DNA of 64,000 bases. It comes from Gemmatimonadaceae bacterium. Lineage in GTDB: Bacteria; Gemmatimonadota; Gemmatimonadetes; Gemmatimonadales; Gemmatimonadaceae. Each line of letters begins with the position of its first letter. Within the stretch, counting starts at the first letter, position 1. A model generated the notes under the pieces. That model did no database searches. It was not told where the DNA came from and saw only the letters and a program-made list of their open reading frames with translations. The stretch lies in the NCBI GenBank assembly GCA_016742275.1, contig JACVCD010000010.1, forward strand, positions 1 through 64,000, given 5' to 3'. Below, in pieces: positions 29,281-38,413 of this stretch. Position numbers and translations under genes: made by a program.

Positions 29281-30075
29281 ATGGCCAGCGCTCCAGGTTC
29301 GAACGTAATAGCGTTCCTTAACAATTATCGCACCAATATCGTCCGTGGATTCTATGCGAGGTTTCGACGGCATACTCCAGAGATCTATAGCAATGAGACG
29401 ACTGAAGCCATTTGGGGACTTGTTGCACGCCAGACTGTTCTTGCCTTAGAGCTGACCAACAACCCCGGCATATGGAATAGACACATCGGACCGGTAGCAC
29501 TCCGAGCCATGGTCGACGTCCATATCACCTTGGCTTGGATTCTTATGGACAGTGAGCAGAGAAGTCGAGAATATATTCGCTACGGCCTCGGGCAAGAAAA
29601 GCTTTTGATTGAGCAGCTAAAGGACGACGTCAAGACATCTCCAAGCACTCGAAAGAAGAGACTCGGGCGCGCTATAACGTCCAAACGGAGGTGGCTCGAG
29701 TCCCAATTGCTCGAGTGGGCAATCGAAGTAAACGTCGGTGCCTGGTCAGGAAAATCTGTGCGCGAGATGGCGCAAGAGGCCGGCTGCGACCGCCTCTACA
29801 AATTCGCCTATGTCCCGCTCAGCGGAGCTGCTCATAGCATGTGGCAAAGCGTAGGTCGTCACAACATGTCGTACTGCGCCAATCCACTTCATAAATTTCA
29901 CAGGGTTCCAATCCTCACAAGTTTTGATCCAGATCCTCGTTATCTGTACAAATCGGCGAGACATCTAAGTAGAACCTATCTGCTAATCTCACAACGCCTT
30001 GACCTACCAGCGAAGGTACCCCTTCCAGCGCGCTACTTCCGGCGAAACAATCCATTTTTTGCAGATGAAGATTGA
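29281..30075 (+). CDS. DUF5677-like protein (island gene 4)
   Basis: 264 residues, mainly alpha-helical. The pattern HIGPVALRAMVDVHITLAWILMD (helix with conserved Arg and acidic residue, residues 69-90), followed by REYIRYGLGQEKLLIEQ and later YVPLSGAAHSMWQSV (177-191, a Y-x-x-LS-x-x-x-H motif), is the pattern I associate with DUF5677, found by recollection and not verified. Function unknown in the family. There is a basic segment RKKRLGRAITSKRRW in the middle. The gene starts 1 nt after island gene 3 and is the last of the block; normal high-G+C coding resumes at the SusC gene. Confidence 0.7.
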   Translation: MASAPGSNVIAFLNNYRTNIVRGFYARFRRHTPEIYSNETTEAIWGLVARQTVLALELTNNPGIWNRHIGPVALRAMVDVHITLAWILMDSEQRSREYIRYGLGQEKLLIEQLKDDVKTSPSTRKKRLGRAITSKRRWLESQLLEWAIEVNVGAWSGKSVREMAQEAGCDRLYKFAYVPLSGAAHSMWQSVGRHNMSYCANPLHKFHRVPILTSFDPDPRYLYKSARHLSRTYLLISQRLDLPAKVPLPARYFRRNNPFFADED

Positions 30076-30211
30076 ATAGGATAGTAGCGCGGAGGGACGC
30101 ACCGATCTTAGGCTGGATTATCACTTGAACTTGACTATTCGTGGCGTAAGCAGCCTCCGGGCCCACACGTTCCATTTCGCCCTCTTGACGTGAATCGTTC
30201 GGGGCAGGATC

Positions 30212-30238
30212 ATCGCGAATCTGCATCACATTCGCGAT
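30212..30238. promoter_or_regulatory. 9-bp inverted repeat upstream of susC
   Basis: ATCGCGAAT (30212-30220) and ATTCGCGAT (30230-30238) separated by 9 nt, about 65-90 nt before the SusC start and just after a TTGACG -35-like hexamer (30185-30190). Operator or 5' leader hairpin for the SusCD operon. The surrounding 226-bp gap (30076-30301) shows no gene. Confidence 0.5.
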
Positions 30239-30301
30239 CCCGTGCCGCCTCCCACCCGCGCCACGGTCGTCGCACTCCCTCGCACCGCCTGGAGCGTGTT
30301 G

Positions 30302-33300
30302 ATGAGTGCCCGCATTTCCCCTCGATGGCATAGAGTCGCCGCCATCGGCTTTGCACTGGCAACCATGGCGGCCATAGCCGCCCCCGCGCCGCTGCACGCG
30401 CAGTCCACCGGTACCATTCGAGGAACGGTCACCGATTCTTCGAACAGCCGCGGTATCGCCGGCGTCCAGATCACCATCCCCGGCACATCACGTGGCACCG
30501 TAACTAATGACGCGGGTGCTTACTCCCTCACTGCTGTACCATCGGGCTCGGTAACTGTCCGCGTTCAGCGCATCGGCTACACCGCCGCCTCACGCACCGT
30601 CACCGTCAACGCAGGCTCCAACACCACGGTCGACGTGGCGCTCGCCCCCGTGGCCACCGTGCTCACCACGGTCGTGGCCACCGGCTACGGCAGCAGTCAG
30701 CGCGCCACCGTCAGCGCGGCCATCGCCTCGGTCGACTCCACCACCTTCGCACGACTGCCCGTCACCAGCATCGACAACGCACTGCAAGGCCGCATTGCCG
30801 GTGTGCAGGTCATGCAAAACTCCGGTGAACCCGGCACCGGTGTGTCGGTGCGCGTGCGCGGCCCGGCCTCACTCAATGCCGGCAATCAACCGCTCTACGT
30901 GGTCGACGGTGTGCCCATGCTGCAAGGCTCATTCGAACAGATCACCAGCACCAGCGGTCAGCGCATGACACCCATCTCGGCGCTCAACCCCGATGACATC
31001 GCGTCCATCGACGTGCTGAAGGACGCCGCCGCTGCCGCCATCTATGGTTCGCGCGGCTCGAATGGCGTGGTGCTCATCACCACCAAGCGCGGCGCCGGTG
31101 GCAACAAATTCCGCTTCAATATCACGAGTTCGATGGGCACACAGAGCGTGGAGAAGAAGCTCGATCTCCTGAACGCCACGCAGTACGTCACGCTCATGAA
31201 CGAAGGACGCGCCAATCAGGCGCAGACGCCGCTCTTCCCCGCCGGCACCGACAGCATCAACACCGATTGGCAGGACGCGGTGTTCCGTTCGGCGCCCATG
31301 AGCGATGTGCAGCTCAGCGTAAGTGGCGGTACCGATCGTCTCCGCATGTTCCTGTCGGGCGCCAATGTGGCGCAGCAGGGTGTGGTGATCGGATCCAAGT
31401 ATCAGCGCCAGACGGTCCGCCTCAATCTCGATGCGCAGGCCGCGCCCAAGATGTCGCTGCTCGGCTCCATCGGTCTCACGCGTGAATCGAATGACCGCGT
31501 CCCCGGTGACTTGAACGTCGACGGTATCATCACCAACGCCATCTCGCTGCAGCCGTTCTCGCCCATCAGAGGCACGTCGTTCGGCTACGGCGGTATCTCG
31601 CAGAATCTGCTGTACTCCAACCCGGTGGCCTACGCCGCATACAGCACGCTCAACTCAGGCACCATGCGCGCACTCGGCAATCTCGAAGCGCGTCTGCAGG
31701 CCACCGATCGCTTTACACTTACGGGGCGTGTCGGCGCCGACGTGTACGCGGTGGACGAACTGCGTTGGCGTTCACCCAAGGTTGACCGCGCTGCCAGCAG
31801 TAGTGTTGGTGGTGAAGGTGTCAGCGGACGCACCGCTGCCCGTCGCTATGTGTCGGAAGCGTTCGGCAACTACGATGCGATCCGCTCGGAATTCCAGCAG
31901 CTTTCGCTGACAGCCGGCGGCAGCGTGGAGCGCAACACGTCGGACTTCAATTACGTGTCGGGCACCGGTTTCCCCACCGGCTTTGAGCGCTATGTGCGCA
32001 ACGCTGCGGCGGTGTCCACGTTCGACGGCGGCGCCACAGAAAACACGCTGGTGTCGTACTTCGCACGTGCCAACTGGTCGGCCTACGACCGCTATCTGCT
32101 GTCGGCCAGCTTCCGCACCGATGGTTCATCGCGATTCGGCAGCGCCAATCGCTATGGACAGTTCATGGCCGTGTCGGGTGCGTGGACCATCAGCGATGAA
32201 CCAGCGATGGCCGGACTTGGTAAGTACGCCAGTCTCAAACTGCGCGGCAGCTACGGCACCACCGGCAATCAGGGCATCAGTGACTTTGCCAGCCGCACAC
32301 TCGCCACGGCGCAGTCGTACACCGGCACCACCGGTCTCGCCAATTCGCAGCTGGGCAATCCCAATCTCAAGTGGGAGCTCACCAAGGAAACCGACATCGG
32401 CGCAGACATCGGCATCTTTTCAGGCCGAGTGAACTTCAACGTGGACTGGTACGATCGCGCAACCAGCAATCTGCTGGTGCAACGTCCGGTGCCGGCCACC
32501 AGTGGTTACACCAGCGTGTGGGACAATGTCGGTGCCATCAACAATCGCGGCTTCGATTTCAACGTGCAAACGGTGAACATCCGCAGCGACAAGATGGGTG
32601 GCTTCGAGTGGACCACCGATCTCAACATGACCTTCAACAAGAACAAGGTCACCGAGCTGTATGACGGTCTGCCCATCACCGCTACCGTGAGCGGTCGTGT
32701 GACCTCCGTGGCAGCTGTTGGACAACCGCTCGGCACGTTCTACCTGTACCAGTTCCTGCGTGTCGATCCGGCCAATGGCAATGCGATGTATCGCAAGGCC
32801 GATGGCACCGAGACCGCGGCTCCGGTGGCAGCCGATCTCACCTTCGTTGGCAATCCGCAGCCCAAGTATTTCGGCGGACTCACCAACTCGATCAAGTTGG
32901 GCAACTTCGACGCACGAGCATTCCTCCAGTTCAGCCAGGGCGGCAAGGTGCTCAACCTCGCCCGCATCTTCATGGATGACGGTGGCAACTCGCGCGACAA
33001 CAAGTACGCATCGGTGCTCGCACGCTGGCAGAAGCCGGGTGACATCACCAATCAGCCGCGCATGGGCTCCACGGGTGGTGCGCGTTTCCTTTCGTCGCGC
33101 TTCGTGGAAGACGGATCGTTTGCCCGTCTGCAGGAAGTCACGGTTGGCTATCGTCTGCCGGCGAAACTCGCAAGTTCGATTCGCGCCGACAACGCACGTC
33201 TCTACTTCTCGGGACGCAATCTGGTCACGTGGAGTGACTACATGGGCTTCAATCCAGACGTGAACAGCAACGGCGCCAACGCCAACACGGTCATGGGTGT

Positions 33301-33361
33301 GGACTACTACGCGTATCCGCTCGCCCGCACGTTAACCTTCGGTATCAGCGCGGGCTGGTGA
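30302..33361 (+). CDS. SusC/RagA-family TonB-linked outer-membrane receptor
   Basis: 1019 residues. Signal peptide ending LHAQS, then a carboxypeptidase-regulatory-like domain (GTIRGTVTDSSNSRGIAGVQITIPG, residues ~32-115), plug domain (VDGVPMLQGS, IEVLKD-type IDVLKDAAAAAIYGSRGSNGVVLITTK) and a long C-terminal barrel ending in an aromatic-terminal LTFGISAGW. It imports an oligomer with TonB energy and its SusD partner. ATG at 30302 has a TGGAG site upstream; the open frame extends to a GTG at 30242 that would break the signal peptide. Stop overlaps the possible GTG of SusD. No glycoside hydrolase or peptidase lies beside it, so the cargo is unknown. Confidence 0.95.
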   Translation: MSARISPRWHRVAAIGFALATMAAIAAPAPLHAQSTGTIRGTVTDSSNSRGIAGVQITIPGTSRGTVTNDAGAYSLTAVPSGSVTVRVQRIGYTAASRTVTVNAGSNTTVDVALAPVATVLTTVVATGYGSSQRATVSAAIASVDSTTFARLPVTSIDNALQGRIAGVQVMQNSGEPGTGVSVRVRGPASLNAGNQPLYVVDGVPMLQGSFEQITSTSGQRMTPISALNPDDIASIDVLKDAAAAAIYGSRGSNGVVLITTKRGAGGNKFRFNITSSMGTQSVEKKLDLLNATQYVTLMNEGRANQAQTPLFPAGTDSINTDWQDAVFRSAPMSDVQLSVSGGTDRLRMFLSGANVAQQGVVIGSKYQRQTVRLNLDAQAAPKMSLLGSIGLTRESNDRVPGDLNVDGIITNAISLQPFSPIRGTSFGYGGISQNLLYSNPVAYAAYSTLNSGTMRALGNLEARLQATDRFTLTGRVGADVYAVDELRWRSPKVDRAASSSVGGEGVSGRTAARRYVSEAFGNYDAIRSEFQQLSLTAGGSVERNTSDFNYVSGTGFPTGFERYVRNAAAVSTFDGGATENTLVSYFARANWSAYDRYLLSASFRTDGSSRFGSANRYGQFMAVSGAWTISDEPAMAGLGKYASLKLRGSYGTTGNQGISDFASRTLATAQSYTGTTGLANSQLGNPNLKWELTKETDIGADIGIFSGRVNFNVDWYDRATSNLLVQRPVPATSGYTSVWDNVGAINNRGFDFNVQTVNIRSDKMGGFEWTTDLNMTFNKNKVTELYDGLPITATVSGRVTSVAAVGQPLGTFYLYQFLRVDPANGNAMYRKADGTETAAPVAADLTFVGNPQPKYFGGLTNSIKLGNFDARAFLQFSQGGKVLNLARIFMDDGGNSRDNKYASVLARWQKPGDITNQPRMGSTGGARFLSSRFVEDGSFARLQEVTVGYRLPAKLASSIRADNARLYFSGRNLVTWSDYMGFNPDVNSNGANANTVMGVDYYAYPLARTLTFGISAGW

Positions 33362-33366
33362 TCACC

Positions 33367-34749
33367 ATGAATCGATTCCCTACTCTGCGCCGCCTCACGA
33401 TTGCCGGCGCCATGCTTTCGCTCACTGCAACCTCTGGCTGCGGTGACATTCTGAACGTCGAGCCGGTCACGTCGCTGCCGCAGGACCTGCTCATCACCGA
33501 CAACGCCACCGCCACCGCTGCGCTCAATGGAGCGTACGATGGTCTGCAGTCGGGCAGCTACTACGGTCTGTCGGCATTGCTCGTGGGTGACCTCGCCTCC
33601 GACAACACCGTCTGGACGGGCACCTTCCAGTACCTCGGCGAAATGGCCACCAACCGCATGCAGGCCGACAATGCGGAAGTGACTTCGATGTGGACGGCGA
33701 TCTATCAGCAGATCGATCGCGACAATGTCCTCATCAACAAGGTGCCCCAGATCGCACTCGTTACCGACCCTGTGCGCAGCGATGTCATGGGACAGGCGTA
33801 TTTCCTGCGGGCGCTCGGCTTCCACAACCTCGTGAAGTTCTGGGGCGGTGTGCCGATTCCGACCAAGCCGATCAATGCACCGGCTGACGCGCAGGCGTAT
33901 ACGCGAGCTACGGTCACTGAGGTGTACACGCAGATTCTCAAGGATCTGGATAGCGCCACGGTTCTGATTCGCAACACCACCAACACGCGGTACGCCACCG
34001 TGATGGCGGCGCGTGCGTTGCGCGCCCGTGTGCTGTTCTACCGCGCTGGCCTCACGGGTAACGCGGCATCAGCCACGGACTATCAGGGTGCACTCGACGC
34101 GGCCAATCAGGTGCTGGCCGGTCGCGACACGCTCACGGTGCCGTACGCCGATCTGTTTTCGGCAACGGGCAGCAACACCACGGAAGACATCTTCCGCGTG
34201 TCGTTCAACGCCACGGAGACCAACGGCATTTCCAACTACTACCTGCAGGTTGGTCGTGCTGAAGTGGCGCCGAGTACCAGCATCGATGCCGCGTATCCGG
34301 CAGGTGATGCACGCAAGGCGTGGTCGATCCGGCCGAGTGGCAATGCCGGACGTCCGCTCAACGGCAACAAGTACGCGGCGCGTCCGGGTACGGAGCATGT
34401 GCACGTGATTCGCCTGGCCGAGGTGATTCTCATCAAGGCCGAAGCACTGGCGCGTCTCAATCGGTTGCCGGAGGCAGTGGCCGCGTACAACAAGGTGCGC
34501 ACGCGTGCGGGTCTTGGCGTGCACACGTTGGGCAATCAGGTGACCACGCAGACCGATGTCATCAATGCCATCGAACTTGAGCGTCGTCTCGAGCTGGCGT
34601 TCGAAGGTGATCGGTGGCCCGATCTCAACCGGCTCGGCAAGGCGATTGCCGTGAAGGGCATCGCTGATCGTCCTGGTCAGGCGCTGTTTCCGATTCCGTT
34701 GCGCGACACGCGTACGTCACCGGGACTGGTGCAGAACACTGGCTACTGA
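33367..34749 (+). CDS. SusD/RagB-family outer-membrane lipoprotein
   Basis: 460 residues with lipobox ending SGC (residues 20-22). The helical TPR-like core shows NATATAALNGAYDGLQSGSYYG, AYFLRALGFHNLVKFWGGVPI and RLAEVILIKAEALARLNRLPEAVAAYNKVRTRAGL, then the C-terminal INAIELERRLELAFEGDRWPDL signature. It caps the SusC barrel and binds cargo at the cell surface. A GTG at 33358 overlaps the SusC stop and could be the start by coupling; the ATG at 33367 gives a better lipoprotein signal. Followed by a strong hairpin shared with the convergent hipA. Confidence 0.95.
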   Translation: MNRFPTLRRLTIAGAMLSLTATSGCGDILNVEPVTSLPQDLLITDNATATAALNGAYDGLQSGSYYGLSALLVGDLASDNTVWTGTFQYLGEMATNRMQADNAEVTSMWTAIYQQIDRDNVLINKVPQIALVTDPVRSDVMGQAYFLRALGFHNLVKFWGGVPIPTKPINAPADAQAYTRATVTEVYTQILKDLDSATVLIRNTTNTRYATVMAARALRARVLFYRAGLTGNAASATDYQGALDAANQVLAGRDTLTVPYADLFSATGSNTTEDIFRVSFNATETNGISNYYLQVGRAEVAPSTSIDAAYPAGDARKAWSIRPSGNAGRPLNGNKYAARPGTEHVHVIRLAEVILIKAEALARLNRLPEAVAAYNKVRTRAGLGVHTLGNQVTTQTDVINAIELERRLELAFEGDRWPDLNRLGKAIAVKGIADRPGQALFPIPLRDTRTSPGLVQNTGY

Positions 34750-34772
34750 TTCACGGTTGATGGTCTGAACGT

Positions 34773-34806
34773 CAAAGGGCGACCGGCACTTGCTGGTCGC
34801 CCTTTG
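34773..34806. terminator. Bidirectional terminator between susD and hipA
   Basis: A 12-bp perfect stem, CAAAGGGCGACC (34773-34784) with GGTCGCCCTTTG (34795-34806), 10-nt loop, followed on the plus strand by TATTTG. It sits between two convergent stops. Confidence 0.75.
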
Positions 34807-34823
34807 TATTTGCAGGCACTCGT

Positions 34824-36182
34824 TCAACCCAACAAACGTCTGCGCGTCTCAGCGGTGGTGTGAGCCACGACTTCACCGATCGAATCGAGCACCTCATGCG
34901 GGCCTGCGAGTTTGGCCGTCCGATCGAGCGAATCATCGCGTGATGCATCCAACCGATCACACACATCCGCGACCAGATCCCTGGCAAGCGCCGGCGTAAT
35001 GCCGAATGAACGAGCAGCCTTCTTCAAATCCCCCGGATGCAATTGTGCCAGGTGTTGCGCTCCAGCGAACGACAAGGGGAGTACCGCATCGAGATTCCGG
35101 TATGCCATGGTGCACACGACATCGTAGGCAGGTGCGAGGCGTCTGGTGCCACCTGTCGCTTCAACGACACTCACGTTCTTTGCATGCGCATCGCGATTGC
35201 CAAGCGCCAAATTGGCCACGGCCCAACGAAAGAGCAGCGGAATGTCGGTTCCCGGATCGGTGCCATGACGACGCAGGGAGGCCGTCAGGTCAGCATAGGT
35301 CGGCCCACCGGTTTCTGCATACTTCTCGCGGGACAATCTGCCTGTGATCTGACATCCGTCTTCTGCATGCAGACGCGACACGCTGCCATCGGGGCGACAT
35401 ACGCGGTCAAAACGTGCGGTTTCGTACACCGTGTCATCGAGAGCGCACACCGTATGTTCGGCCGTGGGCACACCAGCAGCGGCCATCATGGTCATTGCGG
35501 CGAGTTCGTTGTGCAGCAGCCCGGGAAACCGAAAGCGCTCACGCTTGATGAGCACCGTGCTCGGCGCACCGGCAATCGGCAGACGGTATTCTGGTTCACC
35601 CTCGTCGGCCCCGATTTGCGGACGACGGTAGAGCACCAACTTCTCCTGTGCGCCACTCATGGATGCGCGCGCGTTGGCCAGGACACGTGCGAGACCAGCG
35701 CTCACTTCACCACTCGCGTCATCGGCTCGGGCGGGCGAGACAATGTCTTCTCGACTTGCCAGCATCGAAGGGGCGAATGCCGCGCGAACGTCGGCGGCTT
35801 TGCAAGGTCGATACAACGGTGGATCGGGCGGCACTTCGCCAACGGGCCACAAGGAGAGCGCGCCGGCACATTCTCCACCGAAAACGCCAAGCAGTGCGAC
35901 CACGTCGGTCGGCGCGCGACGCACACCCGTTGCGAGAAGCCCGCGGAGATCGCCATCGGGCAAGAGATTCTCGAAACACGGGAGCGCTTCGTGCTCGAGG
36001 TATGGATTGGCGCGCACCGGGAGTCGGACACTCACGGCCGCTGTCTGATCACCCAGGACGGCGACGTCGTACGCAAAGGAGACAGTTGTCACTCCGTGTT
36101 CCGGCCTGGCAAGCACGCCAACGCGCCTTCCATCCAGATAGACGGCAAGCCGATGGTCCGATTGCGCCTCGGAGTCCGTCAT
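34824..36182 (-). CDS. hipA: HipA-family toxin kinase
   Basis: 452 residues. N-terminal HipA domain (LAVYLDGRRVGVLAR, PCFENLLPDGDLRG). Kinase core with P-loop SGAQEKL (176-182), catalytic loop LGNRDAHAKN (D331) and metal-binding YDVV (D354), all intact. HipA phosphorylates glutamyl-tRNA synthetase or other targets and causes growth arrest when HipB is lost. The start overlaps the HipB stop by 4 nt, so the antitoxin is translated first. Length (452) is normal. The serine in the P-loop, an autophosphorylation site in the family, is retained. Confidence 0.95.
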   Translation of the reverse strand: MTDSEAQSDHRLAVYLDGRRVGVLARPEHGVTTVSFAYDVAVLGDQTAAVSVRLPVRANPYLEHEALPCFENLLPDGDLRGLLATGVRRAPTDVVALLGVFGGECAGALSLWPVGEVPPDPPLYRPCKAADVRAAFAPSMLASREDIVSPARADDASGEVSAGLARVLANARASMSGAQEKLVLYRRPQIGADEGEPEYRLPIAGAPSTVLIKRERFRFPGLLHNELAAMTMMAAAGVPTAEHTVCALDDTVYETARFDRVCRPDGSVSRLHAEDGCQITGRLSREKYAETGGPTYADLTASLRRHGTDPGTDIPLLFRWAVANLALGNRDAHAKNVSVVEATGGTRRLAPAYDVVCTMAYRNLDAVLPLSFAGAQHLAQLHPGDLKKAARSFGITPALARDLVADVCDRLDASRDDSLDRTAKLAGPHEVLDSIGEVVAHTTAETRRRLLG

Positions 36183-36517
36183 CGTGCGGCTACGCCGCCC
36201 GGCAGATCGCTGGGATCCCGTAATGTGAGTGCATTATCGCGCGGTACCAGCACCACATCGATACCGAAGCTCGCGAGCACATCGAGTGTTTGCGCCAGAT
36301 TGACACCACGCGCGGCGCGCTCGAGGTCCCGGAGCAGATCGCGACTCACTCCCGATCGCGCAGCCGCATCCTCCATCGGCACCCGGCGCTCCCCTCGCAC
36401 CCATCGCACGACCTGGCCAAGCTCCTCTGCCGTGGCCACGATGGCGCCTCGTGCGGGCGTGTCCGCAGGTGCGGGGTGGAGCGATGGTCGGGCTACAGGG
36501 GAAACGACTCGCGCCAT
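36179..36517 (-). CDS. hipB: HipB-type antitoxin, XRE helix-turn-helix
   Basis: 112 residues. The helix-turn-helix region is ELGQVVRWVRGERRVPMEDAAARSGVSRDLLRDLERAARGVNLAQTLDVLASFG (about 32-85), a Cro/C1 fold. The N-terminal 30 residues (Pro/Ala-rich) precede it and are probably disordered. It represses the operon and neutralises HipA. ATG at 36517 follows an AGAGGA ribosome site in a markedly AT-rich leader. Upstream DNA carries several candidate half-sites. Confidence 0.9.
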   Translation of the reverse strand: MARVVSPVARPSLHPAPADTPARGAIVATAEELGQVVRWVRGERRVPMEDAAARSGVSRDLLRDLERAARGVNLAQTLDVLASFGIDVVLVPRDNALTLRDPSDLPGGVAAR

Positions 36518-36660
36518 ATTTTCCTCTATAATTAGGGGTTACATATAAACGATAATACTAGATGATGTCATTTACAACGTGAATACAACCGATAATTGAG
36601 CAATTTACCATAAGCGGTCAAATACAACCACTTATCATGCTCTACCGAGGCATCCTCTTG
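36518..36660 (-). promoter_or_regulatory. AT-rich hipBA promoter/operator region
   Basis: 143 bp of about 35-40% G+C in a high-G+C genome, upstream of hipB. Contents: promoter-like TTGTAA/TATTAT and TAATTATAG words on the minus strand, CGATAAT twice exactly 40 bp apart (36550 and 36590), and an almost perfect dyad ATAAGCGGT/ACCACTTAT (36610-36618 and 36627-36635, one mismatch). These are candidate HipB sites. No gene seen. Confidence 0.5.
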
Positions 36661-37206
36661 TCAATGGATTCGAATGCCGAGGTGGAGGGAGACAGTGCCA
36701 ATGCGCTCGTTTCGCCAACGAGGTGCCACGATCCCTCGCGCACCGCCAACCAGAGCCAGGTGACTGACAATAGGTGCCGCCCAGTCTGACTTCACCATGA
36801 GTCCCAGACCTCTCCTCACGCTAGGCTCATTGCCTACAAGCGCAGGACCAGCCATCAGCCTGACTCCGCGCGAGGCATCGGCATTTTGTGCCCATCCCGC
36901 GAGCGCAGCGAAAGATCCGAGGATCGGAAACACATCGCAGTCGGACATGTCGTCCGCGAGACAGCCGACGCCATCCATTCCAACGTCTACGGTTGATGAC
37001 ACCGCAACAATCCACTTGCCTTGTGGAGCGCTCCGAATGGGCGCAGCGATAGTCGCGGAAAGTGCCATCTGAAGGCGGTCGTATTGTGCTGGTCCGCCCA
37101 CTCCCCAACCAACACCGGCTGCCACGTCGACGGCGACCTGTGCGCCAAGGATCGGTGCAACGCCGAGCGACACTGCAATCCCAACGGTCAATAGAGTCCT
37201 TCTCAA
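36661..37206 (-). CDS. Exported hypothetical protein, possible small barrel
   Basis: 181 residues with a signal peptide (LLTVGIAVSLGVAPILGAQ). The body shows alternating strands (MALSATIAAPIR, WIVAVSSTVDVGMDG, VSHLALVGGARGIVAP, GTVSLHLGIRIH) suggestive of a small beta-barrel, plus two Cys in GCLADDMSDCDV likely disulfide-linked. No family recognised. It begins with TTG at 37206 behind GAGGG, seven nt after the stop of the metallophosphoesterase gene upstream, so they are probably co-transcribed. Confidence 0.6.
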   Translation of the reverse strand: MRRTLLTVGIAVSLGVAPILGAQVAVDVAAGVGWGVGGPAQYDRLQMALSATIAAPIRSAPQGKWIVAVSSTVDVGMDGVGCLADDMSDCDVFPILGSFAALAGWAQNADASRGVRLMAGPALVGNEPSVRRGLGLMVKSDWAAPIVSHLALVGGARGIVAPRWRNERIGTVSLHLGIRIH

Positions 37207-37213
37207 AATGCCC

Positions 37214-38275
37214 TCAAGGTGTGAGCAGTCTATTCAGATCGCGATCCAGCGTCAGTGTGAACTTGCGATCGGCATCAGTCAACCATTGATCGTAGTACGG
37301 CGAATAGTCGCTGATGTTCACGGTGCGTCCGTCGGGCTGCACCTCGACAAGGCGCAAGAAGCCACCACCACCTTTCTTGCGATCGGGAGTGACACCACAC
37401 TGATAGTTGACGAGCATCTGATGCACGGCATTGCCGTTGATCCCCTTGCTCTCCAGATGTCCGATGCCGTCGTTCAGCACGTGACCATTGAATGTGAATA
37501 TGAACTGCCGGTGCCGGCTGACCAACTTCTGCCAAAGCGCCTCGCCGTCGTTCACACCATTCACCCTCTGAACCGCGACTGTACCGATGCCGTAGTTGTT
37601 GGGGTTCCACGTCTGCTTTGACCCGTTGGCGGCCCAGTCGTAGCGTGTGCTGTCGGAGTACATGTAGGCGTGCGTGATCAGAATGGCGTGGTGATCGGGA
37701 TGCTTGGCCATGACCTGATTGGCCCAATCCACCACGACATCACGTGGACCGAACTCGAGGCCGAGAATCAGAAACTTGGCCTCACCGACAGCAACCGTGA
37801 TGAACGCGTTCTCTGATTCGCCGTGCACGCGGCAATTGCGCTGGATGAAATAGTCACTGAAGAACGAGGTGCGCTCGCCGCCATTGCCCCACGGTCCGAG
37901 GTCATGATTGCCGGGCACCAGAAGATGCGGAATACCCGCCTCTTTCAGCACATCCATGGCGCGCCGAGCATTGATCCACTCGGGGTGCACATTGTTGTTG
38001 GTGATGTCGCCCAGGTGCAGGACAAACTGGATGTTTCGCGCCTGACGCTGCCGCGCAATCCATTCCGTCTGCGCCATGAACACGTCCGGATGGGATTCGC
38101 TGTAGCATTGCGTGTCCGGGAGCACGATGAAGCTCCAGGCGCCGGCCGGAGTTTCCGAAGCAATTGCATCCGTTGACGGTTCACTTGTCGCATACGCTTC
38201 GGCGCGGCGTGGCAGTCCAAGGAAGCCGGTGAGAGCCGAAAGACCGGCGATGCGGACAAACGGGCGACGTTGCAT
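37214..38275 (-). CDS. Exported metallophosphoesterase (calcineurin-like)
   Basis: 353 residues. A signal peptide with an RR near the start (MQRRPFVRIAGLSALTGFLGLPRRAEA) may be Sec or Tat. Catalytic motifs in order: VLPDTQ, HLGDITNN, VPGNHDLG, ILITHAY and a final FNGHVLNDG, giving the two-metal site. Likely a periplasmic phosphodiesterase or phosphatase; substrate unknown. ATG at 38275 has a GGAG site about 9 nt upstream. The downstream 181-residue gene appears coupled. It stands upstream of no other gene on this strand for about 138 nt (38276-38413, no gene seen). Confidence 0.9.
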   Translation of the reverse strand: MQRRPFVRIAGLSALTGFLGLPRRAEAYATSEPSTDAIASETPAGAWSFIVLPDTQCYSESHPDVFMAQTEWIARQRQARNIQFVLHLGDITNNNVHPEWINARRAMDVLKEAGIPHLLVPGNHDLGPWGNGGERTSFFSDYFIQRNCRVHGESENAFITVAVGEAKFLILGLEFGPRDVVVDWANQVMAKHPDHHAILITHAYMYSDSTRYDWAANGSKQTWNPNNYGIGTVAVQRVNGVNDGEALWQKLVSRHRQFIFTFNGHVLNDGIGHLESKGINGNAVHQMLVNYQCGVTPDRKKGGGGFLRLVEVQPDGRTVNISDYSPYYDQWLTDADRKFTLTLDRDLNRLLTP

Positions 38276-38413
38276 TGGGAGCGACTCCGGGAGGGTGAGC
38301 GCTTAGCTTCTCGCGCCTGAGGGAACGCGATCAAGATGATATTGGTATCGAAGCTGTCACACAGGCCATTGCCCACTGACAACAATGCCGCACTGTCCTT
38401 CAACGGACGAAGA

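Noticed and set aside
30302-34749. Complete polysaccharide-utilisation locus
   Set aside because: Only SusC and SusD are present; no carbohydrate-active enzyme nearby.
35037-36548. 503-codon frame antisense to hipBA
   Set aside because: HipA kinase motifs and the 4-nt hipB/hipA overlap leave no doubt about the real strand.
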